NCBI RefSeq assembly: GCF_011759605.1 | Contig: NZ_JAAOYX010000001.1 | Location: forward strand, 1,116,001-1,180,000 | Reading direction: 5' to 3' | Length of the DNA: 64,000 nucleotides | From: Luteibacter sp. SG786 | GTDB lineage: Bacteria > Pseudomonadota > Gammaproteobacteria > Xanthomonadales > Rhodanobacteraceae | In this document: one piece after another, positions 53,525-63,046 of the stretch | Layout: every line of letters begins with the position of its first letter | Position numbering within the stretch: the first letter of the stretch is position 1 | Notes under the pieces: model-generated | The model's input: the letters and a program-made list of their open reading frames with translations, nothing else | Database searches by the model: none | What the model was told of the DNA's origin: nothing | Position numbers and translations under genes: made by a program

Positions 53525-53917
53525 ATGGCACAAACGGGACGCCCGCTCTCACCGCATATCCAGGTCTACAAGTGGCAAGTGCAGATGGTGACCTCCATCC
53601 TGCATCGCGCCACCGGCATCGTTCTCGCCGTCGGTAGCCTGCTCCTCGTCTGGGGTCTCGCGGCCATCGCCGCCGGCCCGGAGGCCTTCGCCACCTTCAC
53701 CGACTGCGCCGGCAGCCCTCTGGGCATGATCGTGCTGGTCGGCTGGACCCTGGCCTTCTTCTATCACCTGGCCAACGGCATTCGCCACCTGGTGCAGGAC
53801 ACCGGCGTCGGTTACTCCATTCCCGCCTTCGTGCGCAGCAGCTGGCTGTCGATCATCGTCTCCATCGTGCTCACCGTCGCCGTCTGGGCCTATGTCCTCG
53901 CCGGGGGGCACGCATGA
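53525..53917 (+). CDS. sdhC: succinate dehydrogenase cytochrome b556 subunit
   Basis: A 130-residue membrane anchor with three helices. RPLSPHIQVYKWQVQMVTSI and LHRATG are the SdhC signatures; AFFYHLANGIRHLVQD provides the haem-ligand helix. Overlaps sdhD by 4 bp. Confidence 0.94.
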   Translation: MAQTGRPLSPHIQVYKWQVQMVTSILHRATGIVLAVGSLLLVWGLAAIAAGPEAFATFTDCAGSPLGMIVLVGWTLAFFYHLANGIRHLVQDTGVGYSIPAFVRSSWLSIIVSIVLTVAVWAYVLAGGHA

Positions 53918-54300
53918 GCCGGGACCTGCGCAATCCGCTGGCCCGCGCTCGCGGCCTGGGCTCGGCGAAGGAAGGTGTCAGCCACTGGATGCTTCAGCGG
54001 GTCACCGGTCTCGGCCTGGTGTTCCTCACCGTCTGGTTCGTCGTGACCGTTCTCGGCCTCATGCACTCCGACTACGCCACCGCGCGCGCCACGTTGGCGA
54101 AGCCGTGGAACGCGGTGCTGCTCGCCGCCCTGCTGATCACCACGTTCCGCCATGCGGTACTCGGCCTGCAGGTCGTGATCGAAGACTACGTCCACACGCG
54201 CTGGCTCGAAGTGGCCTCGCTGGTGCTCATCAAGTTCATCGCCGTACTCGCCGCGCTCGCGGGCGTACTGGCCGTGCTGCGCGTCGCGCTCGGAAGCTGA
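53914..54300 (+). CDS. sdhD: succinate dehydrogenase hydrophobic membrane anchor
   Basis: A 128-residue three-helix anchor (ARGLGSAKEGVSHWMLQRVT start, haem/quinone-site HAVLGLQVVIEDYVH). Completes the quinone site with SdhC and SdhB. sdhA begins 3 bp after its stop. Confidence 0.93.
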   Translation: MSRDLRNPLARARGLGSAKEGVSHWMLQRVTGLGLVFLTVWFVVTVLGLMHSDYATARATLAKPWNAVLLAALLITTFRHAVLGLQVVIEDYVHTRWLEVASLVLIKFIAVLAALAGVLAVLRVALGS

Positions 54301-54303
54301 TCG

Positions 54304-56088
54304 ATGGAAGCCTACAAGGTTCAACAACACAAGTACGACGTGATCGTGGTCGGTGCCGGCGGCGCCGGCCTGCGCGCCACCTTCGGCCTCGCCGAGAAGG
54401 GCCTCAAGGCCGCCTGCATCACCAAGGTGTTCCCGACGCGTTCGCACACCGTCGCCGCGCAGGGCGGTATCTCCGCCGCGCTCGGCAACATGGGCGAGGA
54501 CGACTGGCGTTTTCACTTCTACGACACGATCAAGGGTTCCGACTGGCTCGGCGACCAGGACGCCATCGAGTACATGTGCCGTGAGGCCATCCCGGCCATC
54601 ATCGAGCTGGAACACTACGGCGTGCCGTTCTCGCGTACCGAGGAAGGCAAGATCTACCAGCGCCCGTTCGGCGGCATGACCACGCATTACGGCCAGGGCA
54701 CCGCGCAGCGCACCTGCGCCGCGGCCGACCGTACCGGCCACGCCATCCTGCACACGCTGTACCAGCAGGCCCTGGCGCACGACGCCACGTTCTTCATCGA
54801 GTACTTCGCCATCGACCTCATCTTCGAGGAAGGCAAGTGCGTGGGCGTGCTTGCGCTCGACATGAACGAGGGCACGCTGCACCTGTTCCGCGGCCATGCC
54901 GTGGTGATGGCTACCGGCGGTTACGGCCGCGCCTACTTCAGCGCCACCTCCGCGCACACCTGCACGGGCGACGGCGGCGGCATGGTGCTGCGCGCCGGCC
55001 TGCCGCTGCAGGACATGGAATTCGTGCAGTTCCACCCCACGGGTATCTACGGCGCCGGCTGTCTCATCACCGAGGGCGTGCGCGGCGAAGGCGGCTACCT
55101 CACGAACTCCGAGGGCGAGCGCTTCATGGAGCGCTATGCCCCGAATGCGAAGGACCTCGCCTCGCGCGACGTGGTCAGCCGTGCGATGACCATCGAGATC
55201 CGCGAAGGCCGTGGCGTGGGCCCGAACAAGGACCACATCCACCTCAACCTGATGCACCTTGGCCCCGAGGTCATCCACGAGCGCCTGCCGGGCATCGCCG
55301 AATCCGCGCGCATCTTCGCGGGCGTCGACGTCACGAAGGAGCCGATTCCCGTGCTGCCGACCGTCCACTACAACATGGGCGGCATCCCCACCAACTACCA
55401 CGGCGAAGTCGTCACCAAGCTGGGCGACGATCCGGATGCCGTGGTGCCGGGCCTGTTCGCCATCGGCGAGGCCGCGTGCGTGTCCGTGCACGGCGCGAAC
55501 CGCCTCGGTTCGAACTCGCTGCTCGACCTGGTGGTGTTCGGCCGTGCGGTGGCGAACCGCTGCGCCGAGATCGTCAAGCCGGGCGCCCCGCACCGCGACC
55601 TGCCGGCGAACGCGCTGGACAAGGTGCTCGGACGCTTCGACGCGCTGCGTTATGCCAATGGCGGCACGCCCACCGCGCAGATCCGCGCCGAAATGCAGAA
55701 GACCATGCAGTCCGACGCCGCCGTGTTCCGCACGGGGGAGACGCTGAAGGAAGGGTCGCAGAAGATTTCCGAGGTTTACACGAAGTTCCAGGACGTGAAG
55801 GTCACCGATCGTTCGCTGGTGTGGAACTCCGACCTCATCGAAACGTTGGAACTGTCGAACCTGCTCGCGCAGGCCGTGGCCACCATGCATTCGGCCGAGC
55901 AGCGTCCGGAAAGCCGTGGCGCCCATGCCCGCGAGGATTTCCCGGACCGCGACGACCACGAGTGGCAGAAGCACACGCTGGTATGGATCGACGAGGCCGG
56001 CAAGTCCCGCTTCGACTTCCGTCCGGTGCATATGTACACCTTGACGGACGACGTCGAAGTCGTGCCGCCGAAGAAGCGCGTTTACTGA
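54304..56088 (+). CDS. sdhA: succinate dehydrogenase flavoprotein subunit
   Basis: A 594-residue flavoprotein oxidising succinate to fumarate. FAD is attached at His48 in [11 protein letters not shown]; the Rossmann motif is [16 protein letters not shown]; active-site regions include [11 protein letters not shown] and [10 protein letters not shown]. Its flavinylation likely uses SdhE and SdhAF4 encoded alongside. Confidence 0.97.
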   Translation: MEAYKVQQHKYDVIVVGAGGAGLRATFGLAEKGLKAACITKVFPTRSHTVAAQGGISAALGNMGEDDWRFHFYDTIKGSDWLGDQDAIEYMCREAIPAIIELEHYGVPFSRTEEGKIYQRPFGGMTTHYGQGTAQRTCAAADRTGHAILHTLYQQALAHDATFFIEYFAIDLIFEEGKCVGVLALDMNEGTLHLFRGHAVVMATGGYGRAYFSATSAHTCTGDGGGMVLRAGLPLQDMEFVQFHPTGIYGAGCLITEGVRGEGGYLTNSEGERFMERYAPNAKDLASRDVVSRAMTIEIREGRGVGPNKDHIHLNLMHLGPEVIHERLPGIAESARIFAGVDVTKEPIPVLPTVHYNMGGIPTNYHGEVVTKLGDDPDAVVPGLFAIGEAACVSVHGANRLGSNSLLDLVVFGRAVANRCAEIVKPGAPHRDLPANALDKVLGRFDALRYANGGTPTAQIRAEMQKTMQSDAAVFRTGETLKEGSQKISEVYTKFQDVKVTDRSLVWNSDLIETLELSNLLAQAVATMHSAEQRPESRGAHAREDFPDRDDHEWQKHTLVWIDEAGKSRFDFRPVHMYTLTDDVEVVPPKKRVY

Positions 56089-56109
56089 TACCGGACCGGA
56101 GAGGCAATC

Positions 56110-56895
56110 GTGGCAGAGTTCACGCTACCCAAGAATTCCAAGATCCAGGCCGGCAAGCATTTCCCGGCGAAGGGCGCGAAGAACGTGCGCACCTTCAAGG
56201 TGTACCGCTGGACGCCGGACGACGGCCAGAACCCGCGCACCGACACGTACGAGGTCGACCTCGACACGTGCGGTCCGATGGTTCTCGACGCCCTGCTGAA
56301 GATCAAGAACGAGATCGATTCCACGCTCTCCCTGCGCCGTTCGTGCCGTGAGGGCATCTGCGGCTCGTGCGCCATGAACATCGCCGGCACGAACACGCTG
56401 GCATGCACCAAGGCCATCGAGGACTGCGGCAGCGGCACGGTCAACATCTATCCCTTGCCGCACATGCCGGTGGTGAAGGATCTGGTGCCCGACCTCACGC
56501 ACTTCTATGCGCAGTTCGCCTCCATCAAGCCGTGGATGCGCACGCAGAGCCCAGCGCCGGCCGACAAGGAGCGCCTGCAGTCGCCGGAAGACCGCAAGAA
56601 GCTCGACGGTCTCTACGAGTGCATCCTCTGCGCGTGCTGCTCCACGTCGTGCCCCAGCTACTGGTGGAACGGCGACCGTTACCTCGGTCCGGCCATCCTG
56701 CTCCAGGCCTACCGCTGGATCGTGGACAGCCGCGACGAGGACACCGGCAATCGCCTGGACGACCTCGAAGACCCGTTCAAGCTCTATCGCTGCCACACGA
56801 TCATGAACTGCGCGCGCACCTGCCCGAAGGGTCTGAACCCGGCGAAGGCGATCGCGGAGATCAAGAAGCTGATCGTGGAGCGCCGTTCGGCCTGA
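56110..56895 (+). CDS. sdhB: succinate dehydrogenase iron-sulfur subunit
   Basis: A 261-residue protein with all three cluster motifs: [12 protein letters not shown] plus a later Cys (2Fe-2S), [12 protein letters not shown] (4Fe-4S) and [17 protein letters not shown] (3Fe-4S). Carries electrons from SdhA to quinone. A family A repeat separates it from sdhE. Confidence 0.97.
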   Translation: MAEFTLPKNSKIQAGKHFPAKGAKNVRTFKVYRWTPDDGQNPRTDTYEVDLDTCGPMVLDALLKIKNEIDSTLSLRRSCREGICGSCAMNIAGTNTLACTKAIEDCGSGTVNIYPLPHMPVVKDLVPDLTHFYAQFASIKPWMRTQSPAPADKERLQSPEDRKKLDGLYECILCACCSTSCPSYWWNGDRYLGPAILLQAYRWIVDSRDEDTGNRLDDLEDPFKLYRCHTIMNCARTCPKGLNPAKAIAEIKKLIVERRSA

Positions 56896-56933
56896 CTTCG
56901 GCAGTTTCCGGTCATGCCATACCTTGTGGGAGC

Positions 56934-57010
56934 CGGCTATGCCGGCGATCCCGCGGCAGCGGGCAAGCTTGCTGCGAGCACCCATCGCCGCTGAAGCGGC
57001 TCCCACACAA
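56934..57010. repeat. REP/BIME-like element, family A (copy 2)
   Basis: TTGTGGGAGCCGGC...facing GAAGCGGCTCCCACACAA, between sdhB and sdhE within the transcribed operon, where it could protect the sdhB 3' end. Confidence 0.8.
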
Positions 57011-57039
57011 GGCGGCGTCGTTGCAGGAGTCGAGTTAGG

Positions 57040-57288
57040 ATGGACGAAGCCCGCCTCAAACGCCTTCGTTGGCGCACCCGTCGCGGCACGCGCGAACTGG
57101 ACCGTCTTTTCGGCGGCTGGCTCGACGAGCGCTTCGCCGACGCCGACGAAGCCACGCGACTGGCATTCGATGAACTGCTCGACGTGCAGGATCCCGATCT
57201 CTGGGATTGGGTGATGGGCCATGCCCGCGCCCCGCGCGACGACTGGCAGGCGATCATCGATGACATCCGCACGAGGCATCGGCTTTGA
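57040..57288 (+). CDS. sdhE: SdhE, FAD assembly factor (YgfY/CptB)
   Basis: An 82-residue helical protein with the RRGTREL form of the RGxxE motif (about 14-20) needed for SdhA flavinylation. Its start follows the REP element by 30 bp; its end overlaps ygfX. Confidence 0.93.
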   Translation: MDEARLKRLRWRTRRGTRELDRLFGGWLDERFADADEATRLAFDELLDVQDPDLWDWVMGHARAPRDDWQAIIDDIRTRHRL

Positions 57289-57673
57289 TTGCCGGCCTTC
57301 GGCCACGCTGACGGCTCTCGTGGCGACGGTGCTGCTCCTGGCAACCGCCGCTCCGTTTTTCACCTCGCTGCCGTGGTATCTCCGCACGGCGCTCGCGACA
57401 ATCGTCGCGGCGTACGGCCTGCGACGCCTTCGCGTGTTCCGCGAGCCACCCGTCGCCGCGGTATCGCTATCGCAGGCAGGCTTGTGGTCCGTGACGCTCC
57501 GCACCGGTCGCAACGCACCGGCCGAACTGCTCCACGCCCGCCTTTTCGCAGGCGGGGTGTTTCTGCACCTCGGCTGGCGCGGCGGCACGGCGCACCTGGT
57601 CCTTCTGCCCGACAACGTGCCCGCGGAGGACCTGCGCCTGCTGCGCGCCCGCATTCGATCGCGCAGGGTCTGA
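57260..57673 (+). CDS. ygfX: YgfX/CptA-like inner-membrane protein
   Basis: A 137-residue protein with two N-terminal membrane helices (about 14-30 and 35-50) after a FDCRPS motif, then a basic cytoplasmic domain. In E. coli ygfX is paired with sdhE (cptAB) and was described as a toxin-antitoxin-like pair acting on the cytoskeleton; that role is debated. ATG 57260 lies inside sdhE (29-bp overlap). Confidence 0.75.
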   Translation: MTSARGIGFDCRPSATLTALVATVLLLATAAPFFTSLPWYLRTALATIVAAYGLRRLRVFREPPVAAVSLSQAGLWSVTLRTGRNAPAELLHARLFAGGVFLHLGWRGGTAHLVLLPDNVPAEDLRLLRARIRSRRV

Positions 57674-57848
57674 CCGCATCCGGGTCTCCCACAAGGTTTC
57701 AGCAAACGGGTGGGAGACGGGCCCCAAGCGAGTCGGCAGCCGGCTCCCGCCAAGGGTCGGCTTGCCCCCGCGGGCCGCATCGGGCACTCTGCGGCGCGGT
57801 GCGTGTCTTAACTCGGCACCCCCTCATCCCAGGCAGTTGTCGACAGGT

Positions 57849-59090
57849 ATGTTCAGACCCCTAGAGCTCTTCATCGGACTGCGGTACACGCGGGCGAAGC
57901 GTCGCAACCAGTTCATTTCCTTCATTTCCACCGTGTCGATCGTATGCATCGCGATCAGCGTCACCGCGCTCATCACGGTCATGTCGGTCATGAACGGCTT
58001 CGACAGCGAGCTGCGCAACCGTATCCTGGGTGCCGTCTCGCACGTCACCGTGTCCGGCATCGACGAAACGGTGCAGAACTGGCAGACCGCGGTGAAGACC
58101 GCGGAAAGCACGAACCACGTGCGTGGCGCGGCACCCTACGTGGAGATCCAGGCCTTCCTGCAGGCCCGGCGCCCGAGCGGCGCGCTCATCCGCGGCGTCT
58201 TGCCGTCGATGGAACCCAACGTGTCCGACATCGACCGGCACATGGTCGAAGGCAAGATGTCCGACCTTACCGACCGCAGCTGGAAGATCGTGCTCGGCCG
58301 GGAACTGGCCCTCACGCTCGGCGTGCAGGTCGGCGACAAGGTTACCGTGGTGGTGCCCCAATTCACGGCCACGCCCATGGGGGCCGTGCCAAAACTGCGA
58401 AGCTTCACCGTCAGCGGCATCTTCGAACTGGGCATGCAGGAATACGACGCCAACCTGGCGCTCATCTCCATGCAGGACGCCGAACGCCTGAACGGCTTCG
58501 ACGGCCCCACCGGCATCCGCCTGAAGCTGGACGACATGCGCGAGGCATGGCCCGTGGCGCAGGAGCTGGTAAACAAGCTCGGCCAGGCCTATCGCGTGGA
58601 AACGTGGATGGATACGCATGCCAACTTCTTCCGTGCCATCGACATGGAAAAGAAGGTGATGTTCATCATCCTCTCGCTGATCATCCTCGTGGCCGTCATC
58701 AACCTCATTTCGATGCTGATGATGCTGGTCACCGACAAGCAGGCAGACATCGCCATCTTGCGCACGCTGGGCTCGACGCCACGCAGCATCATGGGCATGT
58801 TCATGGTGCAGGGCGTGCTGGTGGGCGTGGTGGGCATCGCCTTCGGCGTGCTGCTCGGTGCGGTGCTGTCGCTGAACCTGCCGGCGCTCGTGAAGTGGAT
58901 CGAGCACGTTACCGGCCAGACGTTCCTTTCGCCGGACGTTTACTACATCAGCGAGCTGCCGAGTCAGCTGCTCTGGTCCGACGTGGGCTGGGTGGTACTG
59001 GTGACGTTCGCCTTCTCGCTGCTGGCCACCCTGTACCCGGCGTGGCGCGCCTCGCGCACGCAGCCCGCCCAGGCGCTTCGCTATGAATAA
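57849..59090 (+). CDS. lolC: lipoprotein-releasing permease LolC/LolE
   Basis: A 413-residue permease: N-terminal helix after [20 protein letters not shown], a large periplasmic domain (about 45-265) and three C-terminal helices (MDMEKK-type coupling segment, [16 protein letters not shown]). It extracts outer-membrane lipoproteins from the inner membrane with LolD. ATG 57849 fits the family start. Only one LolC/E gene is present here; the permease may homodimerise as LolF-type proteins do. Confidence 0.92.
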   Translation: MFRPLELFIGLRYTRAKRRNQFISFISTVSIVCIAISVTALITVMSVMNGFDSELRNRILGAVSHVTVSGIDETVQNWQTAVKTAESTNHVRGAAPYVEIQAFLQARRPSGALIRGVLPSMEPNVSDIDRHMVEGKMSDLTDRSWKIVLGRELALTLGVQVGDKVTVVVPQFTATPMGAVPKLRSFTVSGIFELGMQEYDANLALISMQDAERLNGFDGPTGIRLKLDDMREAWPVAQELVNKLGQAYRVETWMDTHANFFRAIDMEKKVMFIILSLIILVAVINLISMLMMLVTDKQADIAILRTLGSTPRSIMGMFMVQGVLVGVVGIAFGVLLGAVLSLNLPALVKWIEHVTGQTFLSPDVYYISELPSQLLWSDVGWVVLVTFAFSLLATLYPAWRASRTQPAQALRYE

Positions 59091-59775
59091 GCCAAACGAC
59101 GACATCGTTCTGCGCGCCACCGGCGTCGCCAAGGTCTATGAGGAGGGCGACCTGCGTACGGGCGTCCTTTCCAACGTGAACTTCACGCTGCGCCGTGGCG
59201 AGACCATGGCCATCGTCGGCGCATCCGGTTCCGGCAAGTCCACGCTGCTGCACATCATCGGCGGCCTCGACACGCTCACCGCGGGCAAGGTGGAGGTCAA
59301 CGGCAGGGTGCTTTCCGAGCTGTCGGATGCCGAGCGCGGCCGGGAGCGCAACCGCTCGCTCGGCTTCATCTACCAGTTTCACCACCTGCTGCCGGAATTC
59401 ACGGCGCTCGAGAACGTGTGCATGCCGCTGCTCATCCGCGGCGTGTCGATCGCACAGGCCGAGAAGGAAGCGACGGCGTTGCTGGAGCGCGTGGGCCTTG
59501 CCGCGCGCCTGCGCCATCGTCCGGCGGAGATGTCCGGCGGCGAACGCCAGCGTTGCGCCGTGGCCCGCGCGCTGGTCACGCGTCCCGCATGCGTGCTGGG
59601 CGACGAGCCCACCGGCAACCTCGACGAGGCCAATGCCGCGCACGTGTACGAGTTGATGCTGGAGCTCAATCGCGAGATCGGCACGAGCTTCGTGCTCGTC
59701 ACGCATGACTCGCGGCTGGCAGGTCGCATGGACCGCACGCTGGAGCTGCACTCCGGCGAACTGCACGAGCGTTGA
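59083..59775 (+). CDS. lolD: LolD, lipoprotein-releasing ATPase
   Basis: A 230-residue ABC ATPase: Walker [10 protein letters not shown], signature [16 protein letters not shown], Walker [13 protein letters not shown], His switch in VTHDSRL. Starts 8 bp inside the lolC gene, ensuring coupled synthesis. Confidence 0.95.
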   Translation: MNKPNDDIVLRATGVAKVYEEGDLRTGVLSNVNFTLRRGETMAIVGASGSGKSTLLHIIGGLDTLTAGKVEVNGRVLSELSDAERGRERNRSLGFIYQFHHLLPEFTALENVCMPLLIRGVSIAQAEKEATALLERVGLAARLRHRPAEMSGGERQRCAVARALVTRPACVLGDEPTGNLDEANAAHVYELMLELNREIGTSFVLVTHDSRLAGRMDRTLELHSGELHER

Positions 59776-59819
59776 AACCACAGTGTGGGGCCTGCAGTTC
59801 CCTCGCGGGGAGCCGCTTC

Positions 59820-59902
59820 TGTGGGAGCCGCTTCAGCGGCGATGGGAGCTCGCGGGACCGTTGCCCGCTGCCGCGGGATCGCCGCTGAAGCGGCTCCCAC
59901 AG
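59820..59902. repeat. REP/BIME-like element, family A (copy 3)
   Basis: TGTGGGAGCCGCTTCAGCGG facing CCGCTGAAGCGGCTCCCACA, nearly identical to copy 1, downstream of lolD. Confidence 0.85.
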
Positions 59903-59995
59903 GAGTTGCTCCCACATCGGTTCTTCCCACAGAAGCGGCTCCCACAGGAGTTGCTCCCACATCGGTTCTTCCCACAGAAGCGGGTTCTGCAAGTG
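59888..59995. repeat. 45-bp tandem repeat made of three 15-bp subunits
   Basis: Two exact 45-bp units (59888-59932 and 59933-59977) plus the start of a third. Each unit is three related 15-mers ending in CCCACAG or CCCACAT: AAGCGGCTCCCACAG, GAGTTGCTCCCACAT, CGGTTCTTCCCACAG. They look like amplified REP ends. The gap 59776-60016 holds no gene. Confidence 0.8.
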
Positions 59996-60016
59996 ACCTT
60001 GCAGATTGCGGGGCCG

Positions 60017-60763
60017 TCAAATCGCCTTGCCGGTCACCCGGTCGGCCGCCTGCCTGCCGGCTGCATCGGCAACCGCCACCACGGCGTAGTTGTGGCCGCC
60101 TTCCGACCAGTAGTTCGCCAGCAGACCGTCGTCCTCGCGGGCGCCGCGCGGCAGGAAGCGCCGCGCCGGCCCCGGCGGCCGGACATAGAAGCTCACCGTA
60201 TGCCCGCTGCCGTCGTCGTAGAGCACCATGGCCGCCGGCCCCTCATTCGTCGCGAACAGGCGGCCACCGATGGGCCGGAAGCCGGCATCGGCGAGGTCCG
60301 GCAGGCGCACGTCCTGTCCCACGCGACCGGAGAGCCAGGCGCGCAGGTCGTTCTCGTTGCCGGTGGTGATGTCCATGCCGACGCCGTGATCCAGTGCGAG
60401 CAGGCGGTAAGCCTGCATCGCATCGGCCATCGGCGCGTCGCCGGAACCGATACCGCGGGCGGCCCAGCCCGCGATACCGCCGACGAAGAGGCACAGGACG
60501 ATGCCGGCGGCCATGCCCAGGCGCACGAAGCGGCGGCGCCGTGCGCGCTCACGCACGCGTGACGGGTCCAGCGCCGGTGCCGGTGCCAGGTCGCCCGCCA
60601 GCAGGGCCCGCAACTGCTGTGCATCCTGGCGCCAGCCGTGCACCTCGTCGGCCTGTTCCGCATGGCGCGACAGGTAGCGCTCCACCTCGCCCCGGCGCGG
60701 GTCGTCCAGGTGGCCGTCCACGTAGGCGTGGATATCGTGTTCGCTCGGAGGCGTGAGGTTCAT
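60017..60763 (-). CDS. transmembrane anti-sigma factor
   Basis: A 248-residue protein: cytoplasmic helical part (HDIHAYVDGHLDDPRRGEVE, about 9-28) without the zinc HxxxCxxC motif, one membrane helix (about 80-100) and a periplasmic domain. Its start overlaps the sigma-factor stop by 4 bp, the usual arrangement for a partner anti-sigma. Confidence 0.85.
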   Translation of the reverse strand: MNLTPPSEHDIHAYVDGHLDDPRRGEVERYLSRHAEQADEVHGWRQDAQQLRALLAGDLAPAPALDPSRVRERARRRRFVRLGMAAGIVLCLFVGGIAGWAARGIGSGDAPMADAMQAYRLLALDHGVGMDITTGNENDLRAWLSGRVGQDVRLPDLADAGFRPIGGRLFATNEGPAAMVLYDDGSGHTVSFYVRPPGPARRFLPRGAREDDGLLANYWSEGGHNYAVVAVADAAGRQAADRVTGKAI

Positions 60764-61272
60764 TTCAGCAGTCGCAGGGAAGGGGATTGGGGGTCGCCTT
60801 CGCCAAGCTGGCGCAAGGCACGGCGCGCGCGGGAGAGACGGGACATGACGGTGCCGATCGGCACGTCGAGGATGTCGGCCACCTCCTGGTAACTCAGGCC
60901 CTCGACCGAGATCCAGATCAGCAGGCTGCGCTGTTCCGGCGGCAGCGCGGCGAAGGCGGCCAGCGTGGAGTGAGCCATGGCCACGCGTTCCGCCGAAGGC
61001 CATGTGGGCTCGTCCTCCGCCAGCGATCCAATCAGCAGCGCATAGCGACTGGCGCGGCGTTTTCCATCAAGGAACAGTCGGTAGAGGATCGAAAAGAGCC
61101 AGGCTCGCAGGCTATCTTCCTCCCGTCGCGTCTTCCAGCGCGACAACGCGCGTTCGATCGTGGACTGCACGAGATCGTCCGCGGCATGGCTATCCCGGGC
61201 GAGCCACAGCGCGAAGCGCCGCAGGCGCGGCAGCATCGTGCGCAGGTCGTCGTCGATGTTCGGGGTGGGCAT
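60760..61272 (-). CDS. ECF-type sigma factor
   Basis: A 170-residue sigma factor with region 2 (SHAADDLVQSTIERAL, about 28-43; LRAWLFSILYRLFLD) and region 4 (LSYQEVADILDVPIGTVMSR, about 129-148). It has no further domains. A GGAAT-N16-CGTC box precedes both it and the divergent peroxidase gene, consistent with autoregulation and control of that operon. Confidence 0.92.
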   Translation of the reverse strand: MPTPNIDDDLRTMLPRLRRFALWLARDSHAADDLVQSTIERALSRWKTRREEDSLRAWLFSILYRLFLDGKRRASRYALLIGSLAEDEPTWPSAERVAMAHSTLAAFAALPPEQRSLLIWISVEGLSYQEVADILDVPIGTVMSRLSRARRALRQLGEGDPQSPSLRLLK

Positions 61273-61304
61273 GCCGGGCCTCCGCCGGGCGTTCGTCGGA
61301 CATA

Positions 61305-61330
61305 TGACGTCCGGTGCCGTGGATTATTCC
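61305..61330 (-). promoter_or_regulatory. predicted ECF promoter for the sigma/anti-sigma operon
   Basis: Minus strand GGAAT (61326-61330), exactly 16 bp, CGTCA (61305-61309), about 33 bp before the sigma-factor start. Same layout as the plus-strand box at 61339. Confidence 0.65.
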
Positions 61331-61338
61331 CAGGGGAG

Positions 61339-61364
61339 GGAATAAAAGTCCCTGACGTACGTCC
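61339..61364 (+). promoter_or_regulatory. predicted ECF promoter for the peroxidase operon
   Basis: GGAAT (61339-61343), 16 bp, CGTCC (61360-61364), about 35 bp before the peroxidase ATG. GGAA(C/T)-N16-CGTC is the common form of ECF-recognised promoters. Confidence 0.65.
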
Positions 61365-61398
61365 CACCCTGGAACGACCACTTGGACAGGATGCAGAT

Positions 61399-62487
61399 AT
61401 GACAGACGAAACCGGGGCACGTTCCCGCCCCCCGACCCATACGGCCTGGCGCTGGGCCCTGATCGGCCTGGCCGTCGCCGGTTTCGCGGCCGCGTTCGGC
61501 TACGTGGCAGGCTGGCTGGCGCCGGGCCGGCTCACACCGCATCGCCTGGTGAACGCCGTGGCGGCGAACGGCGGCGAGCACGCGGGGTTCCGGCGCAACC
61601 ATGCCAAGGGCGTCTGCGTCGCCGGCCGCTTCGAAGCAAGCGGTGCCCTGGCCGGCTTTTCCACCGCCCCGCTCTTCGCCGCGGGTACCTCCACCCCCGT
61701 GGTGGGTCGCTTCGCGGTTCCCGGCAGCAATCCGTACGCGGCCGACAGCAGCGTGCCCATCCGCAGTCTTGCGCTGCGTTTCGACCTGCCCGACGGTGAG
61801 CAGTGGCGCACGGGCATGAACGCCATGGCGATGTTCCCCGTGGCCACGCCCCAGGCGTTCTACGCGCTGCAACTGGCCACGCATGCCGACCCTGCGACAG
61901 GCAAACCCGATCCCGCCAAGACAAAGGCGTTCTTCGAGAGCCATCCGGAAACCGCGCCGTTCCTCGCCTGGGTGAAGACCGCGAAACCGTCGGCCAGCTA
62001 CGCCAGTGAAACCTATCGCAGCATCAATGCTTTCTATCTGCGCGATGCAGCGGGCGACCGCCACGCCGTGCGCTGGGCCATGGTGCCGGAACAGCCGGCG
62101 GAAGGAGACGGCGGCCCGGCCGCCGGCGACACCGACTATCTCGCCGCGGATCTCGGGAAGCGCCTTGCCGCGGGCCCGCTGCGTTGGCACCTGCAAATGG
62201 TGTTCGCTGTACCTGGCGACGCCGTGGACGACGCGACGCGCGCCTGGCCCGACGACCGGCGAATGGTCGATGCCGGCACGCTCGTGCTCACCTCGTCGCA
62301 GCCGCAGGCCGACGGCCCGTGCCGCGACGTGAACTACGATCCGACGATCCTGCCGCGCGGCATCGAAACGTCCGACGATCCGCTGCTCGCCGCGCGCTCG
62401 GCGACCTATGCGGACTCGTACCTCCGCCGTACGAGCGAGGAAGCCCATGTGCCTGGCACGAAGCATCCGGGGGAGGACAAGCGATGA
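61399..62487 (+). CDS. catalase-family peroxidase, membrane-anchored (SrpA-like)
   Basis: A 362-residue small catalase-fold protein with an N-terminal membrane anchor (about 17-40). The distal haem histidine sits in FRRNHAKGVCVAGRFEASG and the proximal Tyr in ARSATYADSYLRRT near the C-terminus. These short catalase relatives act as periplasmic peroxidases. ATG 61399 is chosen over the long open frame upstream. Overlaps the cytochrome b561 gene by ATGA. Confidence 0.9.
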   Translation: MTDETGARSRPPTHTAWRWALIGLAVAGFAAAFGYVAGWLAPGRLTPHRLVNAVAANGGEHAGFRRNHAKGVCVAGRFEASGALAGFSTAPLFAAGTSTPVVGRFAVPGSNPYAADSSVPIRSLALRFDLPDGEQWRTGMNAMAMFPVATPQAFYALQLATHADPATGKPDPAKTKAFFESHPETAPFLAWVKTAKPSASYASETYRSINAFYLRDAAGDRHAVRWAMVPEQPAEGDGGPAAGDTDYLAADLGKRLAAGPLRWHLQMVFAVPGDAVDDATRAWPDDRRMVDAGTLVLTSSQPQADGPCRDVNYDPTILPRGIETSDDPLLAARSATYADSYLRRTSEEAHVPGTKHPGEDKR

Positions 62488-63026
62488 GCCGTTCCGACAC
62501 GTTCCATCCGTTCGCGCGGGTGCTGCATTGGCTGATGGCGCTGATGATCCTGACCATGCTCTTCGTCGGCGCCGGCATGGTGAGCACCGTGGAAACGAAG
62601 CACGACTGGCTTCTGGCGATCCACAAGCCGCTGGGCATCACCATCTTCGTGCTGGCGCTCATTCGCCTGGGCTTCCGCCTGACACATCCGGCGCCGCCGC
62701 TGCCGGTGGACATGCCGTTGTGGCAGAAGCTGGCGGCCCATGCGTCACACTGGCTGCTCTACGCCTTGATGATTGCGCTGCCGCTGATCGGGTGGGGCAT
62801 GCTTTCGGCCGGCAATTACCCGGTGACGCTGGGAGGTGGTCTGCTGTTGCCGCCCATCCTGCCCAGCGATCCCCTGGTGTTCGCCTGGCTGCGCGAAGCG
62901 CATCGCTATCTTGCGTGGCTGTTCTTCCTCACCTTCCTGGCGCATATGGGCGCGGCGCTGATGCACGGGCTCATTCGCAGGGACGGCGTACTGCAGTCGA
63001 TGACCGGGGGGCGCACGCCGGATTGA
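62484..63026 (+). CDS. cytochrome b561 family protein
   Basis: A 180-residue protein with four membrane helices and haem-ligand histidines in ARVLHWLMAL, LLAIHKPLGI, ASHWLLYALM and FLAHMGAALMHG. It probably passes quinol electrons to the peroxidase encoded upstream. Start has GGGGGAGG and overlaps the peroxidase stop. Confidence 0.92.
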   Translation: MSRSDTFHPFARVLHWLMALMILTMLFVGAGMVSTVETKHDWLLAIHKPLGITIFVLALIRLGFRLTHPAPPLPVDMPLWQKLAAHASHWLLYALMIALPLIGWGMLSAGNYPVTLGGGLLLPPILPSDPLVFAWLREAHRYLAWLFFLTFLAHMGAALMHGLIRRDGVLQSMTGGRTPD

Positions 63027-63046
63027 AGGTGCGGCACAATGGCGCG

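Noticed and set aside
53890-56031. A 713-codon frame antisense to sdhA
   Set aside because: Shadow of sdhA; no protein-like hydrophobic pattern.
57040-57673. SdhE/YgfX as a toxin-antitoxin module
   Set aside because: Operon context with sdhCDAB supports SdhE as a flavinylation factor; the toxin role of YgfX is not evident from sequence.
59888-59995. Possible CRISPR array
   Set aside because: Repeats are directly tandem with no unique spacers and no cas genes are present.
59699-60020. Repetitive peptide frames (WEQLLWEPLLWEEP and VGATPVGAASVG types)
   Set aside because: They are translations of the REP and 45-bp tandem repeats, not genes.
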